Below, one piece after another: positions 54,288 to 63,348 of a stretch of 64,000 nucleotides of DNA (within the stretch, counting starts at the first letter, position 1; each line of letters starts with the position of its first letter). This DNA comes from Progne subis subis (taxonomy: Eukaryota; Chordata; Aves; Passeriformes; Hirundinidae), in assembly GCA_022316685.1 (NCBI GenBank), contig JAKJHU010000565.1, forward strand, positions 62,001 to 126,000, written 5' to 3'. A program made the translations under genes and the position numbers. Under the pieces are notes generated by a model that saw only the letters and a program-made list of their open reading frames with translations, was not told the origin of the DNA and searched no databases.

Positions 54288-55111
54288 TGTCTAATTTAAT
54301 AAGCAACAAAGTTGAATTTAGCAGCAATGCAATTTTATTTAAGTAGGATTTTATAATCAAGCATATACAAAAATTCGGCAGTGATTAATTAAAGATAAGT
54401 ACTGTTTGGATAAAGCATAAGCAAAACTGACCGGGGTACTGAGGGGGAACTTCTCACCCTACCTCACGTACAAAACAAAGCAGTCTAACTTAAACTTACA
54501 TAATTTATGCTAATACATATTCAATAATATTTCCCGTGAATCTCCTCCTATTTTCAATTCTTAAAATCTACATCACTATCCTACATAGCTCATGCTTCAC
54601 TTGTTGTTAGGGGGTCTTCTTGGCTTTTTGTTGGTCTTCTTCAGAGGAAGGCTCAGCATCTTCCTCACATCCTATGAATAGCCTTAATGGTTGCACGTGT
54701 GCTCTAAGTTTTGTGTTATATATAACTAAGCATTATGTTCCAAAAAGTAATTATTTCATGGATCAAACCAGCTCCCAAACTCCCTACCTTGGAATAGTCC
54801 CAACACTGTCCATCTCAAGGCCAGTTCTATCTTAAGACATCCTGTATCCCATCACATCTGCAAAGGGCCCATCTCTCTACCTTGGAGTAGTCCCAGCTTT
54901 GGCTAATCCAGCTTTGAGACTCTTGCTTATCTCAAACTGCATCCTGTATCTTATTTTTCTCATGGAGCGTCTACCAAGGGGCCCATCTGCTTTGTAACAG
55001 TAATCACATCTACTTTTTCCTTTACTACTTTATAAAAACAATTTTAAAACATATATATTATTAAAATATTGATACAGTTACAATTAGCATGAATCATTTT
55101 CACTTATTACA
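54288..55111 (-). mobile_element. E1c 3' LTR
   Basis: 824 bp in reverse orientation (plus TGTCTAATT to CTTATTACA). Same family as 2,758-3,582 and 30,807-31,626. Confidence 0.8.
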
Positions 55112-55169
55112 ATTTCCATGATATCTCTTTATAATCATATTGATTCATGCATTTAATTAAAACTGAATC

Positions 55170-57422
55170 TCAATTTCTTCTATATTCCCAATCATCCAGG
55201 TTTTCACGCTCTCTCATTTCAGCCTCTAATTTTTCTAACATCTCCCATGCTGCATCAAGCTTTTCGCATTCCTTCTCAAATTTGGCTGACATCTCTTGTG
55301 CTAGAGTAGTCTCTTCATGTTCAGTCAACATCTCTTGAGGTCCTTTCTTTTGAGTGAGAGTAGGTCTAGCTTTTAATACCATCAAAGAATCTGGTTTCCC
55401 TTTTGCTGCCAATTCTGGATCAATGGGCATTGCTGTAATTTCCATTCCGTGTATCACTGGGTGGATTAGTCTAATAAGACATGGAATCATGCATGGTAAG
55501 AATAACAATCCTAATCCAGAACATAACAGCATAAATCCCACCTTCTTCCACCAGGCTCCTCCAAAGAGGTTATCCCACCAATCCGTTTTTAGAATAGAAT
55601 TCCACTTTTGAACTGGTACGTGTGCCACCCTTTGAATTTCTCCAGCAAGTTTTGTGATGGCTTCCCCATGATCATCTCTCTGCACACAGCACTCAGATTT
55701 GTTAAATCTTCCTCAAACTCCCCCTTCTTCAGCCAACAGATAATCTGGGGCAGTTCTGGTTAGATATCCAAATGCTCACATTTGTGAATGCTGCTTGGCC
55801 AGTAACTTTAGGGCATCAGAAGTATGGTTTGATACAAACTCCACTACTGCCTGGAGTCTTATCCACCAATTCAATAGATAAATTGGGGTCCTATATCCCC
55901 AAGATCCATCCTCAGCCCAAGTTGCTGGGTCATAATACGCTATGATTCTTTCTGCAGGCCATTTGTCTTCCCCCCATTCCTGGTTTCCCCCTGCCTTTGG
56001 GAAGTTGAGGTTTAAATCTCTTTTATTCCTTTCTAGAGTCTCATCAAGTGGTGTTCCCAATATATTGCTCCTAGACCTTGGGATGATGAAGAAGGAGGGT
56101 CGTATAACTCCTAAGGTACAGGTTCCCTCCCACTTTCGAGGTAATTCACTCTATGCTCATTGCCCACAAATGCAATATATTCCATCAGGGGTTTTCCATT
56201 TACTCTCTGTTTTTTCTTGTTGTTCCCAGTAGGTTTTCAGGTCTTTTGTATACTGGTAGGGGTTAGCTCCAGGACTTTTATGCCAGCACAAATCAGTTTG
56301 ATTATTCCACTCACAATTCATTTCCTTTGTTTTTCCCCAATACCCAGTAAAAGTTTTTGGTCACCAGGTCTTAGTTTTATTATCTGAATTAACTGCTAAG
56401 GTAGATATACAAGGAGTATATCCTACTACTTCATTATATTTCCTTCCTTCTTGAGTCACACAGACTGTTCCAATTACTTGATGACTCAAAATCCATCCTT
56501 CAGGTCATTTTAATGTCTTGAAAACTTGAGTATGATTCCATTTAAAAAATTGTTTTGGAGCTAGACTCTCACCTCTCCACAGCCATCTTTCAGCCATTCC
56601 CACAGATCCAGCATTTGGATAATCCTAATTCCGTAGCAATTTCTTGCATCAAATATACAAAAAATTTCTTAGTTGAGGTTGTCAAATCCCAGTTGCTATA
56701 CTGCTGTTTTAATTGTTCATACAGCTTATCCAGTTCCTTTAATTCTTTCCCTATGCTTTTTTACATCTTTTGTTTGTTTCTTTTAGTTTTTCTTCTTTTT
56801 TTTCCTTAGTGCTGTACCTCCTATACCTGTACTTGGATCATTTCCATTCTCATCTTTCTCAAAACAAAAAAAAAAAAAGGTTTCCATATTGAGGACAAAT
56901 TTGATCACTGTAAGGATAAGGAGCTGGTCCATTAAATCCTAAATTTTTTCCCTACCCAATCCATTTTTCTATTTTTAAAAACAATTTCTATAAAATTGCT
57001 GTGATCTTGGAGAGATCATTAACATGTGGATGTGCCACGAACACAAATTCCATCTTGTCCTTGACCCACATGGAGTGATGGCATTTATTACAGGGATCAA
57101 CATTATTGGGACTTTGTTTTTGCATGTATTGTTCTCCCATTGCTCGCTCTTGTGCTGCTTGTTTTATTATTGTTTGTTCCTGCATTGCTCATTCCCTTCT
57201 CTCATGGACTCTGTCCAGAGTGGCTCCATAGTTTTGGCCAGTTGCCAAGGACATCACGACAAACACAGTGAAAATAATCCTCAGGAGTTTTGACTTTCTA
57301 CCATCCTCAAGGCCCTTTGGGTTGCAGCCAAGGGCCAAGATGTCAGGATTCTTGGCAGCAAAGTTTATATCCTGGGATCTAGTCACTGGTGCATTTGGTC
57401 TCACTGGTACCCTTGGCCTCAT
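55170..57422 (-). pseudogene. env: E1c env, most complete of the three
   Basis: ATG at 57,422 gives the same basic leader and hydrophobic anchor as copy a. SU, furin-type site region, TM, CC pair and membrane span (about 55,480-55,550) follow, with the long charged tail ending at 55,170. The last 171 codons are open. It shares with copies a and b the TGA/TAG pair before the SU-end motif (near 56,160), the TGA before the TM helix (near 55,778), and the TGA at the first Cys position of the CC motif (near 55,716). Private frameshifts occur in SU. Not functional. Confidence 0.85.
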
Positions 57423-57518
57423 GTTTGTTTCAAGAATGGCACAGATTACTCACAGTTCTCGCAGCACTGCCCTCTCTCTCTCTCTCTCTTTTTCTGGGTT
57501 AGTCAGCTACTTCCTCTT

Positions 57519-57880
57519 TTAGTCTAAACCAAAGCTCTGGAGATGTGCCAACCACAATAAGATTTGCTTTTTCACTACTTCAGGTAACAACCTGATTTGT
57601 TGGTAGATTTTTGCTCTGATGTCGGGGATATTTATAAAATCTTCATCACCACCAACAGCACATTCACAATGCCAATTCACGTAAGAAATGTGTCTATAGC
57701 GTGGCACACAAATTCCTTCTCCACAGGAAACTGTTAATGATGATACAGTGGTCTATAATACTATGAATTGTTTGCTCTCTTACCCTGTCAAAAGCTAATA
57801 TAGTAAAAACTCACTGGTCTAAATTTTCTATTAATTGAACCACTGCATAAAAGGTTCCATCTTCATATCTTAAAGGTGTT
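57519..57880 (-). pseudogene. E1c accessory ORF-3
   Basis: Unknown ORF just upstream of env. The open part from 57,707 to 57,519 (62 codons) holds RYRHISYVNWHCEC followed by an acidic and then hydrophobic helical end (EVVKKQILLWLAHLQSFGLD). The reading continues upstream through a TGA shared with copy a. Missing from copy b. No family recognised. Confidence 0.5.
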
Positions 57881-57905
57881 AAAAAAAAATCACTGACAAA
57901 GCTTT

Positions 57906-58276
57906 TTAAATTAACTGTTCACGCATGCAATCTAAGCAAGTTAAACAAATCAATTGTCTTTCTCTCTCTTCCGCTCTTGTTACTCTCCACCACAAATTAC
58001 GGCAAAGTGCACAAATAACACAAACCCATGGGCGACACTCTAAGCCATGCTTAGTACACTCCCAGTGTGTTACTTGTTCTTGGACTCTTTTAGTAAGGGG
58101 TGTTTCCAATCTCTTTTCTGTAATTGTAATTCTTCAATGAAATCTGTTAATGTTAGTTGCTCAAGGCCTCTTAAAAGATTTTCAATGTGTTCAGGCTGTT
58201 CCCATTTTTCAAGGAAGTGTCTAATCCCTTCTAGCTGGCGTTCTTCTGACTCCAAACTCAGTGGAGTTGCCGTCAA
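57906..58276 (-). pseudogene. E1c accessory ORFs 2a and 2b
   Basis: 2a (58,276-58,070) is acidic and Leu-rich; its ATG seen in copy b is changed to ACG. 2b (about 58,121-57,906, no ATG) is Cys-rich with HWEC, CVICALC and LICLTCLDC. Both frames are intact in two copies that have diverged, with the cysteines of 2b kept. The overlap of the two frames by about 50 bases resembles the nested regulatory genes of complex retroviruses. Function unknown. Confidence 0.5.
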
Positions 58277-58398
58277 CAGCCAATCCAGGACGCCTTATTT
58301 TTCTAATAAATTAAAGTTAGTAGCAATTACAAAACACAAACATTTAATTGTTAACTATCAAAGGAGTTTTATAACCTGAACAGGTTAAGTAAGACAAT

Positions 58399-59344
58399 TT
58401 ATCTTTTTCTGTTGTTTCTGGGAATCCTACTGTATCCACATCTTACTTTTATTATCCTTTGATGTTCTTGCAGTGTTCTCAAAGCCACTAATTGTTCCAT
58501 GTGATACGCTAAATAAATCAATGCTCTTTGTACTTGATCTTCTATTATATAAGTATCAATGTTGATTGTTACCCTGGTTTTTCTGAGTTTTCAAAGCCTT
58601 TTGAAATGGAGTCAGATCTTTTAGTTACTGTAGAATATTAGAGCAGTTTCCTACCTTTTCCCACAGATGTAACATAAACAAATCCTTTGTTTTTCATTCT
58701 CTGTCCTTTGTTTGCATATTTCTAACCTGAAAACAATTGTAACTGACAATTGGTCTGGCCACTGAGGCTGAGGGGTGGAAACTCCAAAAAGCCAATCTTC
58801 TGCTAGACCCACAAATGTATAAAATGTAAGAAATAAACAAAGAGGCTCTCTCCGCTCTCTCAGCTGTGAACTGGATCGGAGGAACCTCTGCCTTGCGAAA
58901 ATCTCTTGTCTGCGTGTGACTGCTTTGTGTGTCTCGGTGACAGTTGATCTGTCTTATAACCCAATTGTGCATTCTAAAGTCTCGCTCTACTCTACTAAAA
59001 CATCGTATAAAATTAATCATAAAAGCTACATCTCTTTGGTCCCAAGGTACAGTTGTTCTGTGCCAATGTCTTTGTCTCAGCCACTTCATGGTCACTGCTT
59101 TACACCGCTCACACTGATGACCGTGTTTGCAGCAACCTTGCTGAAACATGGAAACTTCTCTCTGTGGGATGGCAGCTTCTGACCTTTCTGTACGAAGGAT
59201 ATCTTGAATATCCTGGGGCTGGGTTATTCTTTCAATATGTGGGTGGCACACCAATTGTATTGCAGCATTATGTGAAATCCACAGCCGAAAATGATTTTCC
59301 ATATGAGCTATAGCCTCTGGGCACCAAATGCTCTCTTCAGCCAT
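58399..59344 (-). pseudogene. E1c accessory ORF-1, split by a solo LTR
   Basis: ATG at 59,344 to TAA at 58,399. Leaving out the 58,567-58,942 LTR and one copy of its duplication gives an uninterrupted 187-codon frame, so it was open when the LTR landed. Residues 71-81 form a Cys/His cluster (CC-K-H-G-H-Q-C-E-R-C); the C-terminal part is helical and ends very basic (RNNRKR). It sits between the RNase H/integrase linker and ORF-2. Only the 3' end survives in copy b (28,360-28,430). Not a Gag, Pol or Env domain that I know. Confidence 0.55.
58567..58942 (+). mobile_element. Short solo LTR in E1c
   Basis: TGTTACCCTGG...CTCGGTGACA, 376 bp, flanked by GTTGAT at 58,561-58,566 and 58,943-58,948. Sister of 14,647-15,035. 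Present only in the right arm, so it inserted after the inverted duplication or was lost with the left-arm deletion. Confidence 0.85.
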
Positions 59345-59506
59345 GTCGGGGATTAATTACAGTTTTACTTTAAACTTTATTTTGGAAGCAATACAATGGT
59401 TTAATCAAATTTAAGTCTTTTTTAACTTTACTTTCAGGTTTCCTGGTGTCAAAATAATTTTCCAATCTTTATTGGGTATAGGTCCTTTTACCCTTGAAGA
59501 ATGAGT

Positions 59507-59680
59507 CTAGACTTTTTCTACCATTTTAACTGTGATTTTGTCAGGGAGAATCCATTGTCCCTCTGTTAGAGTTGCTCCTAGGTTTTTCATGGCTTCTACT
59601 TCTGCTAAAGAAAAATATGGTGTTTGATTTTGTGTTCCTGCTTCCTGAAAAGTCATAATTACATTGCTGTTTTCCCTCAG
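59507..59680 (-). pseudogene. pol: E1c pol remnant
   Basis: Linker after RNase H (FQEAGTQNQTPYFSLAEVEAMKNLGATL) matching 28,200-28,340. It is cut on the outer side by an LTR at 59,681. The region 59,345-59,506 continues with a possible pol C-terminal end (KDWKIILTPGNLKVKL) and no integrase core. Confidence 0.7.
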
Positions 59681-60391
59681 TGTATCTGGTTTTTTCCCCG
59701 CTCCGGGCGGGAGAGGACCTCTGGCTAGCTCGGTCAACACAGATACAGATGTTTCTAGTTCGTTTCGGCTTCGGCTTAGCAGTTGGACCCCGTATGTTGA
59801 GACAGTCAACAGCAGCAGAAGAGAAAAGGCTGGCTCTCAGCTTAGCAGGTTAAAAGATGTTTATTAGCTCCAGAGTTGAGAAGCAGAGAGCTCCGAGCTC
59901 AGAGGCGAGAGCTCAGAGGCTGGGAGCTGAGCAGCTGAGCGAGGAGCTGCTCGGAGAGCTGCTGGGAGAGAGTTGCTGGGAGAGAGAAAACTTTGAATCT
60001 CCCTCTCCCTTATAAGCGGGGGAGGGGTTCCAGGGAGGATACAACAAGACAGCAAACCAGGGGATCCAGGGGGTAACAAGGTGTGCCCACCCCCAAGCCT
60101 CGGACCAACCACCTCCAGAGGAAAAGAATTCCCCCAGGCTACCTATCTACCCGAAGCCCTCTCCCTGAGGTTTCGCAATCTGGGAGGGACCCCTGGAGTG
60201 ATAGACAGGCTGCCCCAGAGTGAGGGGGGGTAGAGGGGATGTTACATGCCATGTGAGGGGTGGGATAATTGACACAAAACACCTTATTATACAGACGACA
60301 CAAAAGGGATACAAAATTTGGGGATACAGTGAAATGAACCATAACATAAACTTCTTACAAAAACCCAATAAAACAGTTCTGCACCACCACA
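59681..60391 (-). mobile_element. LTR at the outer edge of the right arm
   Basis: 711 bp. On the minus strand it begins TGTGGTGGTGCAGAAC and ends CCAGATACA, with TATA (gcttataagg) and AATAAA (near 59,865). Same family as 13,746-14,461. Its two flanks do not share a duplication (CCTCAG against TGCCTC), so it probably marks a recombination breakpoint and is not a simple solo insertion. Confidence 0.8.
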
Positions 60392-60549
60392 TGCCTCTGA
60401 TAAATTTATTGATTTTTACCACATTTTAGTGTGTTTTAAAGGGATGAAGCTGAATCAAAAGATAATTATAACAAAATAAAAGAACCACCAGTCCCTTCCC
60501 AATGTGGATCATGGGGACTGTGGGTAACCAGGTCTCTTCCCAACTGTGT
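60392..60549. other. Short A/T-rich interval
   Basis: Nothing recognised. Confidence 0.5.
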
Positions 60550-60837
60550 CCTCTGATGGGGATGGAGTTGGAGCAGTGCAGGAAGCTCTTCCCACAGTCA
60601 GAGCACTCACAGGGCCTCCCTTACTGGTGCCTCTGTTGGTGTTGGCTCAAGTCAGAGCTCTGGGTGAAGCTCTTCCCACACTTAGGACACTCACAGGGCC
60701 TCTCCCCAGTGTGGATCATTTGGTGAATGATCAGTTGGGACCTGTGGTTGAAGCCCTTCTCACATTCCCCACACTTGTATGGCCTTCCCTCAGCGTGGAG
60801 GTTCTGGCGGCAGATCAAGTGGGAGCTCTTGCCACAC
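60550..60837 (-). pseudogene. C2H2 zinc-finger gene fragment
   Basis: Minus strand. Two complete fingers (YKCGECEKGFNHRSQLIIHQMIH and CECPKCGKSFTQSSDLSQHQQRH, given here only as landmarks: C-x2-C-x12-H-x3-H) joined by TGERP linkers, with a degraded finger on each side. A stop follows the second good finger near 60,619, and a CR1 element interrupts the upstream side at 60,838. This is a relic of a KRAB-less or unclassified zinc-finger array; no start, no effector domain visible. Confidence 0.8.
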
Positions 60838-61015
60838 TGCCATGGGCAGGGACACTTTGCACTGTCCCAGGTTGCTCCAACCTGGCCTTGGACTCTTCCA
60901 GGGATGAGGCACCCACAGCTTCTCTGGGCAACCTCCACCAGCCTCCTAAGGAAAGATTTCTTCCCTATATTTAACTTAAATTTCCCCTTTACCAGTTTGA
61001 ACCCGTGTTGAATGC
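60838..61015 (+). repeat. CR1 LINE 3' fragment
   Basis: CATGGGCAGGGACACTTTGCACTGTCCCAGGTTGCTCCAACCTGGCCTTGGA... and the following TTCTTCCCTATATTTAACTTAAA. It interrupts the zinc-finger fragment. Confidence 0.9.
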
Positions 61016-61191
61016 AACTCATATTCTCAGGTGGCATCTCCTAGCTCCGCCATGGGAATTGACACCTGGAGTACCTGCAATTTCCAGGTCACATATCCAA
61101 AATGGATCCTAAGGAAGGCCCTTTTCCACTCCTTTCCTTGCCCTCACTGTGCCTCCTGCCCCTGTAAAGGCTCTGCTCTCCCTCCTTGCAG

Positions 61192-61307
61192 ACAGCCCGT
61201 CAGCTCCAGTAAATGTCACAGTCAAACACCTGAAAGCCATCTTGGCCGTGGTCACTTGGGATGTCGTGGAAGACGAAGTTGTCATTGGATTTGCCATTTC
61301 CCAACAG
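61192..61307 (+). CDS. FNDC5: FNDC5 (irisin precursor) exon with start of FNIII domain
   Basis: 116-nt exon between a polypyrimidine-AG acceptor (ctccctccttgcag) and GT donor. It encodes the N-terminal half of the fibronectin type III domain: SPSAPVNVTVKHLKA, then VTWDVVEDEVVIGFAISQQ, nearly the same as vertebrate FNDC5. FNDC5 is a type I membrane protein whose ectodomain is shed as the myokine irisin. The preceding codon is split (Asp, phase 1). The signal-peptide exon is not seen upstream; between here and the inverted repeat lie only a CR1, a zinc-finger relic and an LTR. The coding text has no disruption, so the gene is probably active. Confidence 0.93.
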
Positions 61308-61619
61308 GTACCGTGCCTAGAATTACCCAGTTTCAGCCACGTCCATCTCCCCCTCACGTCCCTTCAGCTCCCAAATCCTCTTGCTGCAGTGTCAGCCCAT
61401 TCCTTCCCGTCCTGTCCCTCGTGGTGCCGGAGGGGATTTGGTTCCCCCGTCCCCTTTGCGGCGCTGCTTTGCGCATCGGTGGCTGCAGAGAGGGAAGGAT
61501 CCCGACGGTTTCTCCACATCCACGTGGTGGGCAGGGCAGGAAGCAGTGGCCTTAGGTGCCAGCAGATGCACACGGGGAGGCCTCTCCACCGCTCTGTGCT
61601 CTCCACTCTCGGCTTCCAG

Positions 61620-61818
61620 AAGAAGGACGTGCAGATGCTGCACTTCATCCAGGAGGTGAACACCACCACCCACTCCTGTGCCCTCTGGGACCTAGAGGAG
61701 GACACTGAGTACATTGTGCATGTCCAGGCCATCAGCATCCAAGGCCAGAGCCCTGCCAGTGAGCCAGTCCTCTTCAAGACCCCCAGGGAAGCTGAGAAAC
61801 TAGCCTCTAAAAATAAAG
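61620..61818 (+). CDS. FNDC5: FNDC5 exon, second half of FNIII domain
   Basis: 199-nt exon after acceptor ggcttccag. It encodes KKDVQMLHFIQEVNTTTHSC, then ALWDLEEDTEYIVHVQAISI and SPASEPVLFKTPREAEK, completing the irisin domain with its N-glycosylation motif NTT. The reading frame into the next exon requires the splice after AATAAAG, where the intron starts GCAAGT: a GC-AG intron with otherwise consensus donor. A GTGAGT donor 10 bases downstream would shift the frame. Confidence 0.93.
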
Positions 61819-63255
61819 GCAAGTGTGGGTGAGTTCCTACGTGGCCCCTGGGACACAGGGCTCCGCAGAGAGGAACCAGGATCCTGTGTGGTGAGAGGAG
61901 CTGGGAGAAACCCTGTGGGATAAATGGGATAAACCCTGTAGGATAAACAGGATAAATCCTTTGGGATAAACACTCATGGGGCTGAGCATCCTCTCAGGAT
62001 GTGCTGAGGGCACAAGGTGACAGGGAGATGCTGCTGGAGGTGGCTGCTGCTTCTCCGGGTTCAGATAAGATTTAACGAAGTGAGGAAGAGGTTTGCAGCT
62101 CTGTGCCCTGCTTCCTACAAGTGGAGAATGCCAGGGGATATTCATGAACTCATGAGGAACCACTGGGCACACCGCTGCCCACAGGGCACTTGTGGGATTC
62201 ATGGGGCCTCCTGTGTTTGGATTTCAGGGGGAAAAAAATACCCGGAGGCTCCCACTTTTTTTAAATTTTCAATATTTCTGCCAAATCACAGAGAGCTGAG
62301 GTTGGAAGATCTCTTGAGATCACCCAGGCAGGGTCAAGCAGAGCAGGTTGTCCAGGATCACATCCAGCTGGGTTTTCAGTACCTCCATGGAGAAAATCTG
62401 GCACTTCCTCATTGGCAAGTTCCTCTTTAGCCAAACCAGGCTGTCGAGGGTTTTCTGTCAGGAAGAACGCTGCTCCAGAGAGGGTCGGGCATGCAGGGCT
62501 GTGGGGACACCCAGGTCCCTCCCTGCCTGCTGCGGGCCCAGCCTGTTCCAGGGCTTTTGGCCGTGGTTCTGAGGATGCGAGTCCTTGACTCTCTTTATTA
62601 AACTGATTTGGAGGCTGTAAATCCTGAATTGCTGTTTATCTGGAAGCACTAAGAGGAGCACTGCTTCTTTCCTGGGGGTCTGAGCTGTAATCTCCTTAAT
62701 GCTTTGAAGCCAAGCAGGTGAATTACTCCCTGCAAAAAGGCTCTGCTGCTTTCTGAATCCCAAGACTCAGCTGAAAAATATCCTGCCAGGCTCTCCACGC
62801 TCCTGAGCTGGAACTGCTGGAGCATGCAAGGCTTTGTGACAGGTGCAGATGGCACTAACAGGGACAGGGACAGCAGAGAGAGCAGCCACGGGGACAGATA
62901 ACACTGCCCTGCTCCTTGCCTCCGCCCCTCAGGATGTCACAGGCTGAATCCTGGAACCTCACACTGGTTTGGGTTGGAAGGGACAGAAAGCTCATCCTGT
63001 TCCATCCCCTGCCATGGGCAGGGACATTTCCACTACTCCAGGTTGCTCCAAGCTGGCCTTGGACACTTCCAGGGGTGGAGAAGCCACAGCTTCTCAGAGA
63101 AATCCATTCCTAAATCCTAATCCAAGTGCCCTAAGGAGTCTCAGGACTCTCTCCCTGCTGGCTCTGCCCCTGACACTCTGAGTGGGGTCAGGGCACTCCT
63201 CAACCAGGCTCTGAGCTGGTTTTGGGTCTCACGGTGTCTCTTTGCCCTTGTGCAG
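61819..63255 (+). other. FNDC5 intron with two CR1 pieces
   Basis: Contains CR1-type sequence at about 62,280-62,450 (GAGCAGGTTGTCCAGGATCACATCCAGCTGGG) and 62,935-63,115 (CATGGGCAGGGACATTTCCAC), both plus orientation. A short GGATAAA repeat lies near 61,915-61,975. No further exon seen. Confidence 0.75.
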
Positions 63256-63348
63256 ATGAGGTGACGATGAAGGAGATGGCCAAGAAGAACCAACAGCTGC
63301 CAGCAGGGGAAATTCTCATCATTGTTGTGGTGCTGTTTATGTGGGCAG
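63256..63348 (+). CDS. FNDC5: FNDC5 exon with transmembrane segment
   Basis: 93-nt exon after acceptor tgtgcag, encoding EVTMKEMAKKNQQLPAGE and the start of the membrane span ILIIVVVLFMWA. Split codons at both ends fit the neighbouring exon. The expected next exon (rest of the span and the cytoplasmic tail) is not recognisable before the window ends. Confidence 0.92.

Larger units (their letters stand above)
49043..59680 (-). repeat. Right arm of large inverted duplication
   Basis: Inverted match of 28,190-37,070. It keeps sequence lost in the left arm (E1 ORF-1, ORF-3 and env start) and has its own private changes: solo LTR at 58,567-58,942, frameshift in the olfactory receptor, and a short pyrimidine tract. 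It ends at 59,680 against another LTR. Confidence 0.9.

Noticed and set aside
28190..59680. Inverted arms as an assembly artefact
   Set aside because: The arms differ by large private indels, a private solo LTR with its own duplication and a private frameshift; still worth confirming with long reads.
61364..61822. Minus-strand frames over the FNDC5 exons
   Set aside because: Antisense shadows of conserved exons with proper splice sites on the plus strand.
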